Source: an uncultured Verrucomicrobiales bacterium
Lineage (GTDB): Bacteria; Verrucomicrobiota; Verrucomicrobiae; Limisphaerales; CANJSG01
DNA length: 13,261 nt
Assembly (NCBI GenBank): GCA_946480965.1
Contig: CAMLMI010000105.1
Span: 1 to 13,261 of the forward strand
Reading direction: 5' to 3'
Part shown: one piece after another, positions 7,630 through 13,261 of the stretch
How positions within the stretch are numbered: position 1 is the stretch's first letter
Layout of the letters: every line of letters begins with the position of its first letter
Made by a program: the position numbers and the translations under genes
Notes under the pieces: model-generated
Database searches by the model: none
What the model was told of the DNA's origin: nothing
The model's input: the letters and a program-made list of their open reading frames with translations, nothing else

Positions 7630-8361
7630 ATGGCCAAGAAACACGGACACCACGGCGGAGCCTGGAAGGTCGCCTACGCCGACTTCGTCACGGCGATGAT
7701 GGCCCTGTTCCTCGTGCTCTGGCTCACCTCCCAGGACGAGAAGATCAAGGAAGCCGTGGCCCGCTCCTTCCGGCATCCCTTCGCCTCGCTCAATCCCGCC
7801 GGAGCCGTCATCAACACTTCCGCCACCCCGGCGTCCCCCAAGGAGTCCACCGGCAACTTCGACTCCGCCTCCGCCGTCGAGCTCCAGATGCTGCGCCAGC
7901 TCAACAAGGACCTCCAGCAGCAGCTCGAAGTGGAGGACGAGGACAAGTCCGTCGAGCTGGAGCTCACGCCCGACGGGCTCAAGATCAGCATCTTCGACCG
8001 CTCGCAGAAACCCATCTTCAAGACCGGCTCCAAGGAATTCACCGAATACGGCCGCTGGGTCTTCACCTCCCTCTCCTGGCAGATCTCCCGCTACAAGAGC
8101 TTCGCCGTGGACCTCGAAGGCCACACGGTGGTCGAGGATGGCGGCCCCCAGAACGACTACGACACCTGGGAGCTCAGCGCCCTGCGCGCGAACTCCGCCC
8201 GCAACGAGCTCATGGGCAGCGGCGTCGCCGCCGGCCAGATCCGCAAGATCTCCGGCTACGGCGACACGATGCCGCTCAACGGCCGCCAGCCGGACGACCC
8301 GGCCAACCGCCGCGTCACCGTCATGCTCCGCATCAACGACAAGGCCAAGACCGGCGGCTGA
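7630..8361 (+). CDS. motB: Flagellar stator protein MotB
   Basis: MotB anchors the stator to peptidoglycan and carries the ion-binding aspartate. The 243 residues have a short cytoplasmic head and one membrane helix (about 14-32) with D18 in 'WKVAYADFVTAMMALFLVLW', equivalent to E. coli D32 and typical of the proton-driven type. A periplasmic plug/linker (about 35-115) leads to an OmpA-like domain (about 118-236). That domain keeps 'TWELSALRANSARNELM' and 'PDDPANRRVTVML'. It reads 'LEGHTVVED' (162-170) where the family has GHTD, so the usual aspartate is valine. It is shorter than the 308-residue E. coli protein, mainly in the linker and tail. Ribosome binding is weak: GGA at 7621-7623 is six bases from the ATG, while better matches lie inside the stem-loop. 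Confidence 0.96.
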   Translation: MAKKHGHHGGAWKVAYADFVTAMMALFLVLWLTSQDEKIKEAVARSFRHPFASLNPAGAVINTSATPASPKESTGNFDSASAVELQMLRQLNKDLQQQLEVEDEDKSVELELTPDGLKISIFDRSQKPIFKTGSKEFTEYGRWVFTSLSWQISRYKSFAVDLEGHTVVEDGGPQNDYDTWELSALRANSARNELMGSGVAAGQIRKISGYGDTMPLNGRQPDDPANRRVTVMLRINDKAKTGG

Positions 8362-8382
8362 TCCCCTTCCCCGCTCACTCCG

Positions 8383-8634
8383 ATGTCCGACTCGTTCTCA
8401 CCGCTCTTTTCCGGCCGGCCCGCCACCGGCGGCTCCCGCCCCATGCGGGTCCAAGTCCTGAGTTCCGGCGGCCTGACGCCGCTGCCCCCGTTGAAGGCGT
8501 CCCACGCCGAGTCCGCGGCCTGCGCCAGCGGCGACGGGGTGAAGGTCTCCCTGGAAAAGACCGGCGACCTCGTCACGGGCATCCGCATCGACTGCGGCTG
8601 CGGCCAAGTCATCCAGTTGAGCTGCGTGTATTGA
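8383..8634 (+). CDS. Small cysteine-motif protein after motB
   Basis: This 83-residue protein is not recognised. The N-terminal half is Ser/Pro/Ala/Gly-rich and probably flexible. The C-terminal half looks like a compact beta domain ending in 'IRIDCGCGQVIQLSCVY', with C71, C73 and C81 near the end and a further C47. A CxCG pair plus a late Cys could hold a metal or form a disulfide; that is inference. It starts 21 bases after the motB stop in the same direction, so it is probably the last gene of the motA-motB transcript. No Shine-Dalgarno site is visible. Codon use resembles motA and motB (C- and G-ending), which supports it being a real gene. Confidence 0.65.
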   Translation: MSDSFSPLFSGRPATGGSRPMRVQVLSSGGLTPLPPLKASHAESAACASGDGVKVSLEKTGDLVTGIRIDCGCGQVIQLSCVY

Positions 8635-8791
8635 CGCGGGCCGCCGCCAAGCTCTGCTTCGGCCCAGAATCCGTCTTCCCCGCCCGCACTCCTGCAGAGG
8701 AGCTGCCGGTCGAAACGTCCGTGGTCCCCTTCCCCGCCCTTCCGGTCTCCATCGCCCCTACCCCGGCCCGGCACCCGCCGCGATTCGTCGT

Positions 8792-8821
8792 TTGACGCAG
8801 GCGGGGGCCAGCCCCTATTCC
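8792..8821 (+). promoter_or_regulatory. Candidate sigma-70 promoter for the peroxiredoxin
   Basis: TTGACG (8792-8797) and TATTCC (8816-8821) are separated by 18 bases, about 40 bases before the peroxiredoxin ATG. The -35 match is good and the -10 match is poor. The rest of 8635-8862 shows only a GGGCCG/CGGCCC pair (8638-8643, 8660-8665) without a T-run and no convincing small gene. Confidence 0.35.
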
Positions 8822-8862
8822 TTGCCGCGTCAACGACAAGAACCATCAACGCCATCTCCAAC

Positions 8863-9342
8863 ATGCCTATCGCCGTCGGAACCAAAGCCCCTGATTTCAC
8901 CCTCAAGTCCAAGAACGCCTCCGGTCTCGTGGACGTCAAGCTGTCGGAGAATTTCGGCAAGAAGAACACCGTGCTGCTCTTCTTCCCCCTCGCCTTCACC
9001 GGAGTCTGCACCCAGGAGATGTGCGACATCTCCGGCGGCCTCCAGGGCTTCGCCGACCTGAACGCCGACGTGATCGGCATCAGCGTGGACAGCCCCTTCG
9101 CGCAGGAAGCCTGGGCCCAGAAGGAGAAGATCACCGTCAAGCTCGTCAGCGACCTGAACAAGACCGCGACCGACGCCTACGGCGTGCGCTTCCCGATGCT
9201 GGCCGGAGTCGGCGACAGCTCCGCCCGCGCCGCCTTCGTCATCGACAAGGCCGGTGTCGTCCAATACGCCGAGCAGACTCCGACGCCGAAGGATCTGCCC
9301 AACTTCGCCGCCGTGAAGGCCGCGCTGGAGAAGCTCAAGTAA
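8863..9342 (+). CDS. Peroxiredoxin (AhpE/BCP-like thiol peroxidase)
   Basis: Peroxiredoxins reduce hydrogen peroxide and organic peroxides through a reactive cysteine. The 159 residues form one thioredoxin-fold domain. The active site reads 'FFPLAFTGVCTQEMCD' (40-55), matching PxxxTxxC, with peroxidatic C49. C54 is five residues later, the spacing used for the resolving cysteine in BCP/PrxQ enzymes. The downstream 'YGVRFPMLAGVGDSSARAAFVID' stretch (split around residue 115) carries the conserved Arg before the FVID strand. It has no signal peptide, so it is probably cytoplasmic. The partner reductant is not identifiable here. It has its own candidate promoter and a strong terminator, so it is probably a single-gene unit separate from the flagellar genes. 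The exact subfamily, AhpE-like or BCP-like, is uncertain. Confidence 0.93.
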   Translation: MPIAVGTKAPDFTLKSKNASGLVDVKLSENFGKKNTVLLFFPLAFTGVCTQEMCDISGGLQGFADLNADVIGISVDSPFAQEAWAQKEKITVKLVSDLNKTATDAYGVRFPMLAGVGDSSARAAFVIDKAGVVQYAEQTPTPKDLPNFAAVKAALEKLK

Positions 9343-9371
9343 CCGGCCGGAATCCATCGGGAACCTTTCAG

Positions 9372-9402
9372 ACGGGCGGAGATTTTCTCCGCCCGTTTTT
9401 TT
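9372..9402 (+). terminator. Intrinsic terminator of the peroxiredoxin gene
   Basis: An 11-base-pair perfect stem (ACGGGCGGAGA at 9372-9382 with TCTCCGCCCGT at 9386-9396) has a TTT loop and is followed by a T-run through 9402. It lies 30 bases after the peroxiredoxin stop. The opposite strand lacks a T-run after the hairpin, so it should act mainly on the plus strand. Confidence 0.93.
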
Positions 9403-9457
9403 GCGCCATGCCGTTGGACCTCCGGCCTTCCTGCACCCTGGTGCGGCGAAAACGCGG

Positions 9458-10837
9458 TCAGACGTCGTCCTTGGCCAGCGAGACGCGGAGGAGTTCACGG
9501 CCGTTGTGCAGGAACACGCTTCGCTGGGCGAAGGCGGGATGGCACCAGAGCACGTCGCGGCCACGGGTGTTTTCCTGGGGTTCCAGCAACTTGGCACGGC
9601 TGACCAGCTTGAACCCTTCCGGCGACAGTTGGCCGATGCCCAGCTCGCCGTGGTCGGTCCAGAAAAAGCAGCGGTCGCCCTGCCGCACGAGGAAGGCGTT
9701 GGCGAAGAACCCGGCCTGACCGCCGAAGATCTCCAGGCTTTCCCAACGGCGGTCACCGGTCTTGAGGTCCAGGCAACGGAGTTCGCCCGAGGCGCAGATG
9801 CCGTAGAGGGCGTCACCCTGGATCACGGGCGTGGACATGACGGTGTGGAGGCCGTCGTCCTTCTCCGATTGTTTCCGGCTGCGCCGGTTCCAAACGACGG
9901 ACGCCTCGCTGCCCGTGGTCGGCATCCGCAGCAGGAGCGAACCCTGGTAAAAGGAGGTCAGGAAGAGCAGATCGCCGGAGACGCGCGGCATGGCGATGGT
10001 GACTTCGGGCCGTTGGGGCTTTCCGCCGACCGGATACGGATGGGTCCAACGCACGGCGCCATCGGCGGGATCGAGCCCGGCCACGGCATCCGCGTGCCAG
10101 ACAATGAGCTGTCGGGCGTCGCCCACAGTGTGGAGAACGGGCGGCGCGTAGCCGATTTCCTTCGCGGTCAACGCGCGCCACAGCTCCTTGCCGGTGTCCT
10201 TGTCGAAGGCCACCACGGCGCTGTTCGTTCCTCCGACGAGGCAGATCAAACGGGAGCCGTCCAAGAGCGGATGCGCCGCGTAGCCCCAGACGGGCGGCTC
10301 GGCGCGGAAGTCGGCGGGCAGGTTGCGCGACCAAACCGGCGTGCCGTCCTTGGCTTCCCAGCAACGCAGATCGCCCATCGCGCCGAGGGTGAAGACGCGT
10401 CCGTCGCGGACCACCGGCGTGGCGCGGGGTCCGGCCGGATAGGCGATGGTGTAGGGGCAATCGTAGGCGCGTTCCCACACGACCTGGCCGGTCGCGGCGT
10501 CGAGACAGAGCACACGTTCGTTGCCGGGCATCCGGGGAATTTCGCCGGGCTTGCGCTCCAGCGGCGGACCGGCTTGGCGATCGAGGAGATAGACGCGCCC
10601 ATCGGCCACGGCGGGACCGACGTAGCCGGCCTTGACCGGCGAACGCCAGAGAACCCTGGGTCCGCCTTCGGGGAACTTCTCGACGATCCCGGACTCGCGC
10701 CAGATGCCGTCGCGCTCCGGCCCCATCCACTGCGGCCAATCGTCGGCCCTCGGTTGGAGCGCCGGGAGAAGAGCGGCGGCAAGCAGGAGTCGGGACGGGA
10801 GAATGAACAACCTCCGGAGGGGGGAGCGGGGATTCAT
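9458..10837 (-). CDS. Secreted PQQ-like beta-propeller repeat protein
   Basis: The 459-residue protein starts with a signal peptide (Arg-rich start, hydrophobic 'LLLAAALLPAL' at 17-27, likely cleaved near 'PRADD') and is probably periplasmic. The mature start 'DWPQWMGPERDGIW' is typical of a large Planctomycetes/Verrucomicrobia family. Propeller repeats of the form 'LDxxTGxxxW' recur near 110-121, 158-169, 209-220, 253-264 and once near the C-terminus ('CLDLKTGDRRWE'). No catalytic set for a PQQ alcohol dehydrogenase is evident, so it is more likely a binding or scaffold propeller than an enzyme; that is inference. No Shine-Dalgarno site is visible before the ATG. It converges on the peroxiredoxin and is divergent from the membrane protein at 10979. 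Its opposite strand holds a long open frame that is only a shadow. Confidence 0.9.
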   Translation of the reverse strand: MNPRSPLRRLFILPSRLLLAAALLPALQPRADDWPQWMGPERDGIWRESGIVEKFPEGGPRVLWRSPVKAGYVGPAVADGRVYLLDRQAGPPLERKPGEIPRMPGNERVLCLDAATGQVVWERAYDCPYTIAYPAGPRATPVVRDGRVFTLGAMGDLRCWEAKDGTPVWSRNLPADFRAEPPVWGYAAHPLLDGSRLICLVGGTNSAVVAFDKDTGKELWRALTAKEIGYAPPVLHTVGDARQLIVWHADAVAGLDPADGAVRWTHPYPVGGKPQRPEVTIAMPRVSGDLLFLTSFYQGSLLLRMPTTGSEASVVWNRRSRKQSEKDDGLHTVMSTPVIQGDALYGICASGELRCLDLKTGDRRWESLEIFGGQAGFFANAFLVRQGDRCFFWTDHGELGIGQLSPEGFKLVSRAKLLEPQENTRGRDVLWCHPAFAQRSVFLHNGRELLRVSLAKDDV

Positions 10838-10921
10838 GCAAGGGAGAGACCCCGCGCGAGCCCGAGCCGTTCAATCAGACGCCCAGCGCCGCCGGATCGG
10901 GATGCGCCGACGCCGCGGCGT

Positions 10922-10950
10922 TTGACAGACGGGAATGGATCGGCTGCGAT
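10922..10950 (+). promoter_or_regulatory. Candidate sigma-70 promoter for the 10979 membrane protein
   Basis: A perfect TTGACA (10922-10927) is followed after 17 bases by TGCGAT (10945-10950), which matches TATAAT at three of six positions. It sits in the 141-base gap (10838-10978) between divergent genes, 28 bases before the downstream start. No clear promoter was seen for the minus-strand propeller gene. Confidence 0.4.
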
Positions 10951-10978
10951 CCGCCGCGACTATCGGAGGCCCAAATCC

Positions 10979-11995
10979 ATGCGATCTCTTGCTCCTTCCC
11001 ACGGAAAAACCCGGCTCGGCGTCGTCGGGCTCGCGGCGGCGGCGACGTGGCCATTGCTCGCGGCCGAGGCCGAGGGCTGGCAGGGCGCGGTCAGCGGCGG
11101 CTTCGGTGTCCTGCTGCGCGAGCTTCTCTCCACCCAACTGCACGAGCTGGCTTGGGCGGCGCTGCGTTGGACGCTGCTGGGACTGGTGATCGGCGGCCTC
11201 GGGGCCGTGCTCGCGATCTGGGGTTTCGCCAAGCTGGGCTGGTGGAAATCCGGCTGGCACTTCGAGCGCTGGGTCCGCTGGATGGCCTGCCTCTTCATGC
11301 TGGGCTCGGGCCTGTTTTGCGGCGCGGCGGCGGGATTCTGGAAAGGCGTGGGCGACGGCGGCGAAATCGTGCTGCGCAAGAGCCAGCTCGCCACCGAGGT
11401 CTTTCCGCTGGCCGCAGGCGCGCTGGCCGACGGGTTGGCGTCGATCCAGGTGAGCCTTATCTCCTCCAATCTCCCGACCGGCGTCACCCTCGACCGCGAA
11501 AAGACCCTGGCGGCGTTCCGCGACGGGACGTGGGAATTCGACGCGGCGAGGTTCTCCGAACAGTTGGACCAGATGCGTCTCGGAGTGGTGAGCAACGCGC
11601 TGGTGAAGATCGAAACCGAGGTGGTGGCGAACATGCCGATGCTGGGCGAGGGCGTGAACCGCGCTCTGCTCCAAGCGGCGCTCGGCTATCTGGGCACCGC
11701 GCTGGTGGAGGAAAAGCTGGGCTCGGAACTGCATCGGTTCGGCGTGGCGCGCCTGCACACGGCGATCCGCGACCGGTTGCCGGAGGTCGCGGCGCTGGCG
11801 GGGAAGGCGGAGACCATCGCTCGGGCCGATCTGGCGGCGTTCCTGGTGCAGGAGGCGGTGGTGCCGCTCTTGATCGTGCCGCTGAAGAGCTTCGTGACGG
11901 CGAACATCCTTTTGGCGATCGGGCTCGGGTTGCTGGCGCTGCTCCTGCCGCCGCTGTTTTTCCGATTCACCTGCGGACGGGTGAAGCCGTCGTAG
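10979..11995 (+). CDS. Unrecognised membrane protein with signal-like N-terminus
   Basis: The start is the ATG at 10979, with GGAGG (10965-10969) nine bases upstream; the same frame is open much further left, but only as the shadow of the minus-strand propeller gene. The 338 residues have a signal-like N-terminus (hydrophobic 13-29, 'AAEAEG' after it). Membrane helices lie near 63-86 and 100-120, and a C-terminal one lies near 307-329. The central ~180 residues between the second and third helices are mostly helical and soluble, with several 'AxxxL' stretches and no metal-binding or catalytic motif I can name. It reads like a membrane-tethered helical domain, possibly periplasmic. I cannot assign a family. 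It does not resemble the flagellar genes, and its neighbours suggest no pathway. Confidence 0.8.
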   Translation: MRSLAPSHGKTRLGVVGLAAAATWPLLAAEAEGWQGAVSGGFGVLLRELLSTQLHELAWAALRWTLLGLVIGGLGAVLAIWGFAKLGWWKSGWHFERWVRWMACLFMLGSGLFCGAAAGFWKGVGDGGEIVLRKSQLATEVFPLAAGALADGLASIQVSLISSNLPTGVTLDREKTLAAFRDGTWEFDAARFSEQLDQMRLGVVSNALVKIETEVVANMPMLGEGVNRALLQAALGYLGTALVEEKLGSELHRFGVARLHTAIRDRLPEVAALAGKAETIARADLAAFLVQEAVVPLLIVPLKSFVTANILLAIGLGLLALLLPPLFFRFTCGRVKPS

Positions 11996-12072
11996 CGGAA
12001 GCCTAAGGCTGGCCGTTCCGCAATCGTCCGCGCTCCTGTTCCTTGATTCCGATTCTCCCCTTTCCGGGTGTT

Positions 12073-12087
12073 CCGCATTCTCTGCGG
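12073..12087 (-). terminator. Weak hairpin between convergent genes, possible terminator
   Basis: CCGCA (12073-12077) and TGCGG (12083-12087) form a five-pair stem with a five-base loop, 17 bases downstream of the minus-strand LURP-like stop. There is no good T-run on either strand. A second pairing, GCGGAA (11995-12000) with TTCCGC (12016-12021), overlaps the stop of the convergent membrane protein. Either may be a factor-dependent end; the evidence is weak. Confidence 0.2.
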
Positions 12088-12104
12088 TTAAAGCCCCTTT
12101 CCCG

Positions 12105-12596
12105 TCAGTCCTTCTTGCTCTCCTGGTGACAGACCATGTCGATGACCACGGCGCAAGCGAGCAGCAGCACGTCGTCTTCGCCGTCCGCGATGTCCACGCC
12201 GTAGGTGTCGGTCCAGCTGAACCAGCGTTTGCTCACCTGGGCGAGAACGCGGCCGTCGCGCTCGATGGTGTATTCGTGGTCGAGAAAGCTGCCCTTGGCC
12301 TCCGGATCGTCCGGGCCGGGGACGTCCACGGTGAACTTGCAGCGGAAGAGGGTGAAGAGGTGCTTCTTCACCGTGGCGACATGGCGGCCGTCGCGGGTAA
12401 TCTCATAGGTGGGCCCCCACGAGAAGATCTTCTGCCGGATGAAGGCCAGCTCGTTCCCCGCCATGTCTTGGAAGGACAGCTTGTCGCCGATGGAGAAGGC
12501 TTTGCCATCGACGAAGAAGACATCGCGCCCGGCGGCGTCCTTGATCGTGAAGTCGTCGCCCCAGGACCAGAACTTTTGCTTGAGGAGATAGCGCAT
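12105..12596 (-). CDS. LURP-one-related/YxjI family protein
   Basis: The 163-residue protein starts at the ATG complementary to 12594-12596, giving the family's typical beginning 'MRYLLKQKFWSWGDDFTIKD'. The frame extends upstream to another possible ATG at 12698, but those 34 extra residues lack family character and overlap an inverted repeat. Conserved blocks include 'VDGKAFSIGDKLSFQDMAGN' (29-48), 'LAFIRQKIFSWGPTYEI' (50-66) and 'YGVDIADGEDDVLLLACAVVID' (132-153, split around the GEDD turn). The fold is a tubby-like beta-barrel around a C-terminal hydrophobic helix (144-156). The biochemical role in bacteria is unknown to me. No strong Shine-Dalgarno site is visible. The gene faces the membrane protein at 11995 and is divergent from the secreted protein at 12790. 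Confidence 0.88.
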   Translation of the reverse strand: MRYLLKQKFWSWGDDFTIKDAAGRDVFFVDGKAFSIGDKLSFQDMAGNELAFIRQKIFSWGPTYEITRDGRHVATVKKHLFTLFRCKFTVDVPGPDDPEAKGSFLDHEYTIERDGRVLAQVSKRWFSWTDTYGVDIADGEDDVLLLACAVVIDMVCHQESKKD

Positions 12597-12609
12597 GGCG
12601 TCGGTGTTT

Positions 12610-12624
12610 CCGGAGAATCTCCGG
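12610..12624. repeat. Perfect 7-bp palindrome upstream of the LURP-like gene
   Basis: CCGGAGA-A-TCTCCGG is a perfect seven-base inverted repeat with a one-base centre, 13 bases upstream of the chosen LURP-like start. Its size and place suit an operator or a leader hairpin; function is inference. Confidence 0.5.
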
Positions 12625-12651
12625 CTCGCCTCGGCGGGAGCCTTGACGGCC

Positions 12652-12686
12652 GGTGGATTCGTGGCCGAGATGAAGACGAATCCACC
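12652..12686. repeat. Perfect 11-bp inverted repeat in the divergent intergenic region
   Basis: GGTGGATTCGT (12652-12662) and ACGAATCCACC (12676-12686) are exact reverse complements separated by 13 bases. They lie between the divergent LURP-like and secreted-protein genes. No T-run follows on either strand, so an operator or an RNA leader element is more likely than a terminator. The remaining sequence up to 12789 shows no convincing promoter. Confidence 0.7.
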
Positions 12687-12789
12687 CCGGGCGAGCAAGC
12701 GGACAAATTGGGACGGTCACGAGGTGGGCAAACGCTCCGACAAAACGCGCCGGAAAGGGACGTTGGTTCCGGCACAAAAAACTCCTGCC

Positions 12790-13261
12790 ATGAAACTTCT
12801 CCCCGCTCGTGTGGGGCAAGGCTGGGCCGTGCCCGCCTTCCTCCTCTCCCTCGTTCTCAGCCTGGCCGCCCATGCCGCGACCAAGACCTGGAACAACGCC
12901 TCCGGCGGCAGCTGGACCAACGCCTCGAACTGGACGCCGGCGGGCGCTCCGGGCAACGGCGACACGGCGAACCTGACCCTGGCGGGCACCTACACGGTGT
13001 CGCTGGACGGCAACGCCACCCTGGCCGCGCTGACCGTGGGCGGAGCGGGCGCGACGGTGACATTGACCAACACGGCAGCGACCTTGGTCGTGACCAACGG
13101 CAGTGTGAAATCCGGCAGCCGCCTCGGGCTGGGCGGTGGTGATCTGCGAGGACGGCTCACGGTGGAAACGGGCGGCACGCTGGCCTTGGGTGGTTCCGGG
13201 ACGAAGAACTTCTACCAGTTCACCCTCATCAATCATGGCACCGTCCGCTGGTCCGGCGGCG
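12790..13261 (+). CDS. Secreted beta-strand-repeat protein, 5' part (runs off window)
   Basis: The frame opens with ATG at 12790 and stays open to the window edge (157 visible residues). Residues 1-29 are a signal peptide: basic start, hydrophobic core 'AFLLSLVLSLAA' (16-27), likely cut after 'AHA'. The mature part starts 'TKTWNNASGGSWTNASNWTP' and continues with short beta strands rich in T, G, V and N ('YTVSLDGNATLAALTVGG', 'RLTVETGGTLALGG'). This is the pattern of beta-helix or autotransporter-associated repeats common in large verrucomicrobial surface proteins. No Shine-Dalgarno site is visible. The full length, C-terminal anchor (for example PEP-CTERM or autotransporter barrel) and function cannot be seen. 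It was probably a large exported protein, as is the one at the left edge. Confidence 0.8.
   Translation, partial: MKLLPARVGQGWAVPAFLLSLVLSLAAHAATKTWNNASGGSWTNASNWTPAGAPGNGDTANLTLAGTYTVSLDGNATLAALTVGGAGATVTLTNTAATLVVTNGSVKSGSRLGLGGGDLRGRLTVETGGTLALGGSGTKNFYQFTLINHGTVRWSGG

Noticed and set aside
8609..8839. 76-codon minus-strand frame in the motB-peroxiredoxin gap
   Set aside because: Low-complexity Arg/Gly/Ser composition, overlaps the small gene at 8383 and has no ribosome-binding site.
9401..10978. Plus-strand open frame continuing upstream of the 10979 membrane protein, which would make an 864-residue protein
   Set aside because: The upstream part lies antisense to the PQQ-like propeller gene and has no protein-like features; the GGAGG and signal-like N-terminus support the start at 10979.
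12597..12698. Longer LURP-like protein starting at 12698
   Set aside because: The 34 added residues have no family similarity and cover two inverted repeats; the internal ATG gives the exact family N-terminus.
12771..12788. Possible sigma-54 promoter (GGCAC ... TGC) before the 12790 gene
   Set aside because: The GG and GC elements are not at the required spacing, and the site would touch the start codon.

Overview
The window is high-GC DNA from a flagellated bacterium, most likely a member of the Verrucomicrobia. The lineage call is inference: it rests on the large secreted proteins at both ends, one with an Ig-like domain and a C-terminal 'LETSTNLVDW...FFRAR' module, the other starting with a 'TWNNASGGSWTNASNW' beta-strand repeat. 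A periplasmic PQQ-like propeller beginning 'DWPQWMGPERDGIW' points the same way. All three styles are common in Verrucomicrobia and Planctomycetes.

Layout: (1) 3-941, the 3' part of a secreted LamG/Ig-like protein. (2) 1008-8634, a same-strand flagellar cluster: flhB, flhA, a possible 22-codon leader ORF, flhF, a small two-helix membrane protein, fliA, motA, motB and a small cysteine-containing protein. Most gaps are under 55 bases, consistent with one or a few operons. (3) 8863-9342, a peroxiredoxin with its own candidate promoter and a textbook intrinsic terminator. (4) 9458-10837 on the minus strand, a secreted PQQ-like beta-propeller, divergent from (5) 10979-11995, an unrecognised membrane protein. 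(6) 12105-12596 on the minus strand, a LURP-one/YxjI-family protein, divergent from (7) 12790 to the window end, the 5' part of a secreted beta-strand-repeat protein.

The flagellar genes make one functional set. FlhA and FlhB are the export-gate and substrate-switch proteins of the flagellar type III apparatus. FlhF normally sets flagellar placement. FliA is the sigma-28 factor for late flagellar genes. MotA and MotB form the stator, and their key residues match the proton-driven E. coli type. Departures from the textbook are FlhB with NPAH instead of NPTH, FlhF with altered GTPase motifs, MotB with GHTV instead of GHTD, no flhG beside flhF, and a long stem-loop between motA and motB.

No tRNA, rRNA, CRISPR array, transposase or integrase was seen. 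No gene-free stretch exceeds 300 bases; the longest gaps are 8635-8862, 12597-12789 and 10838-10978. I found no clearly new multi-gene system. The most distinctive items are the motA-motB hairpin and the unusual FlhF and its neighbourhood.
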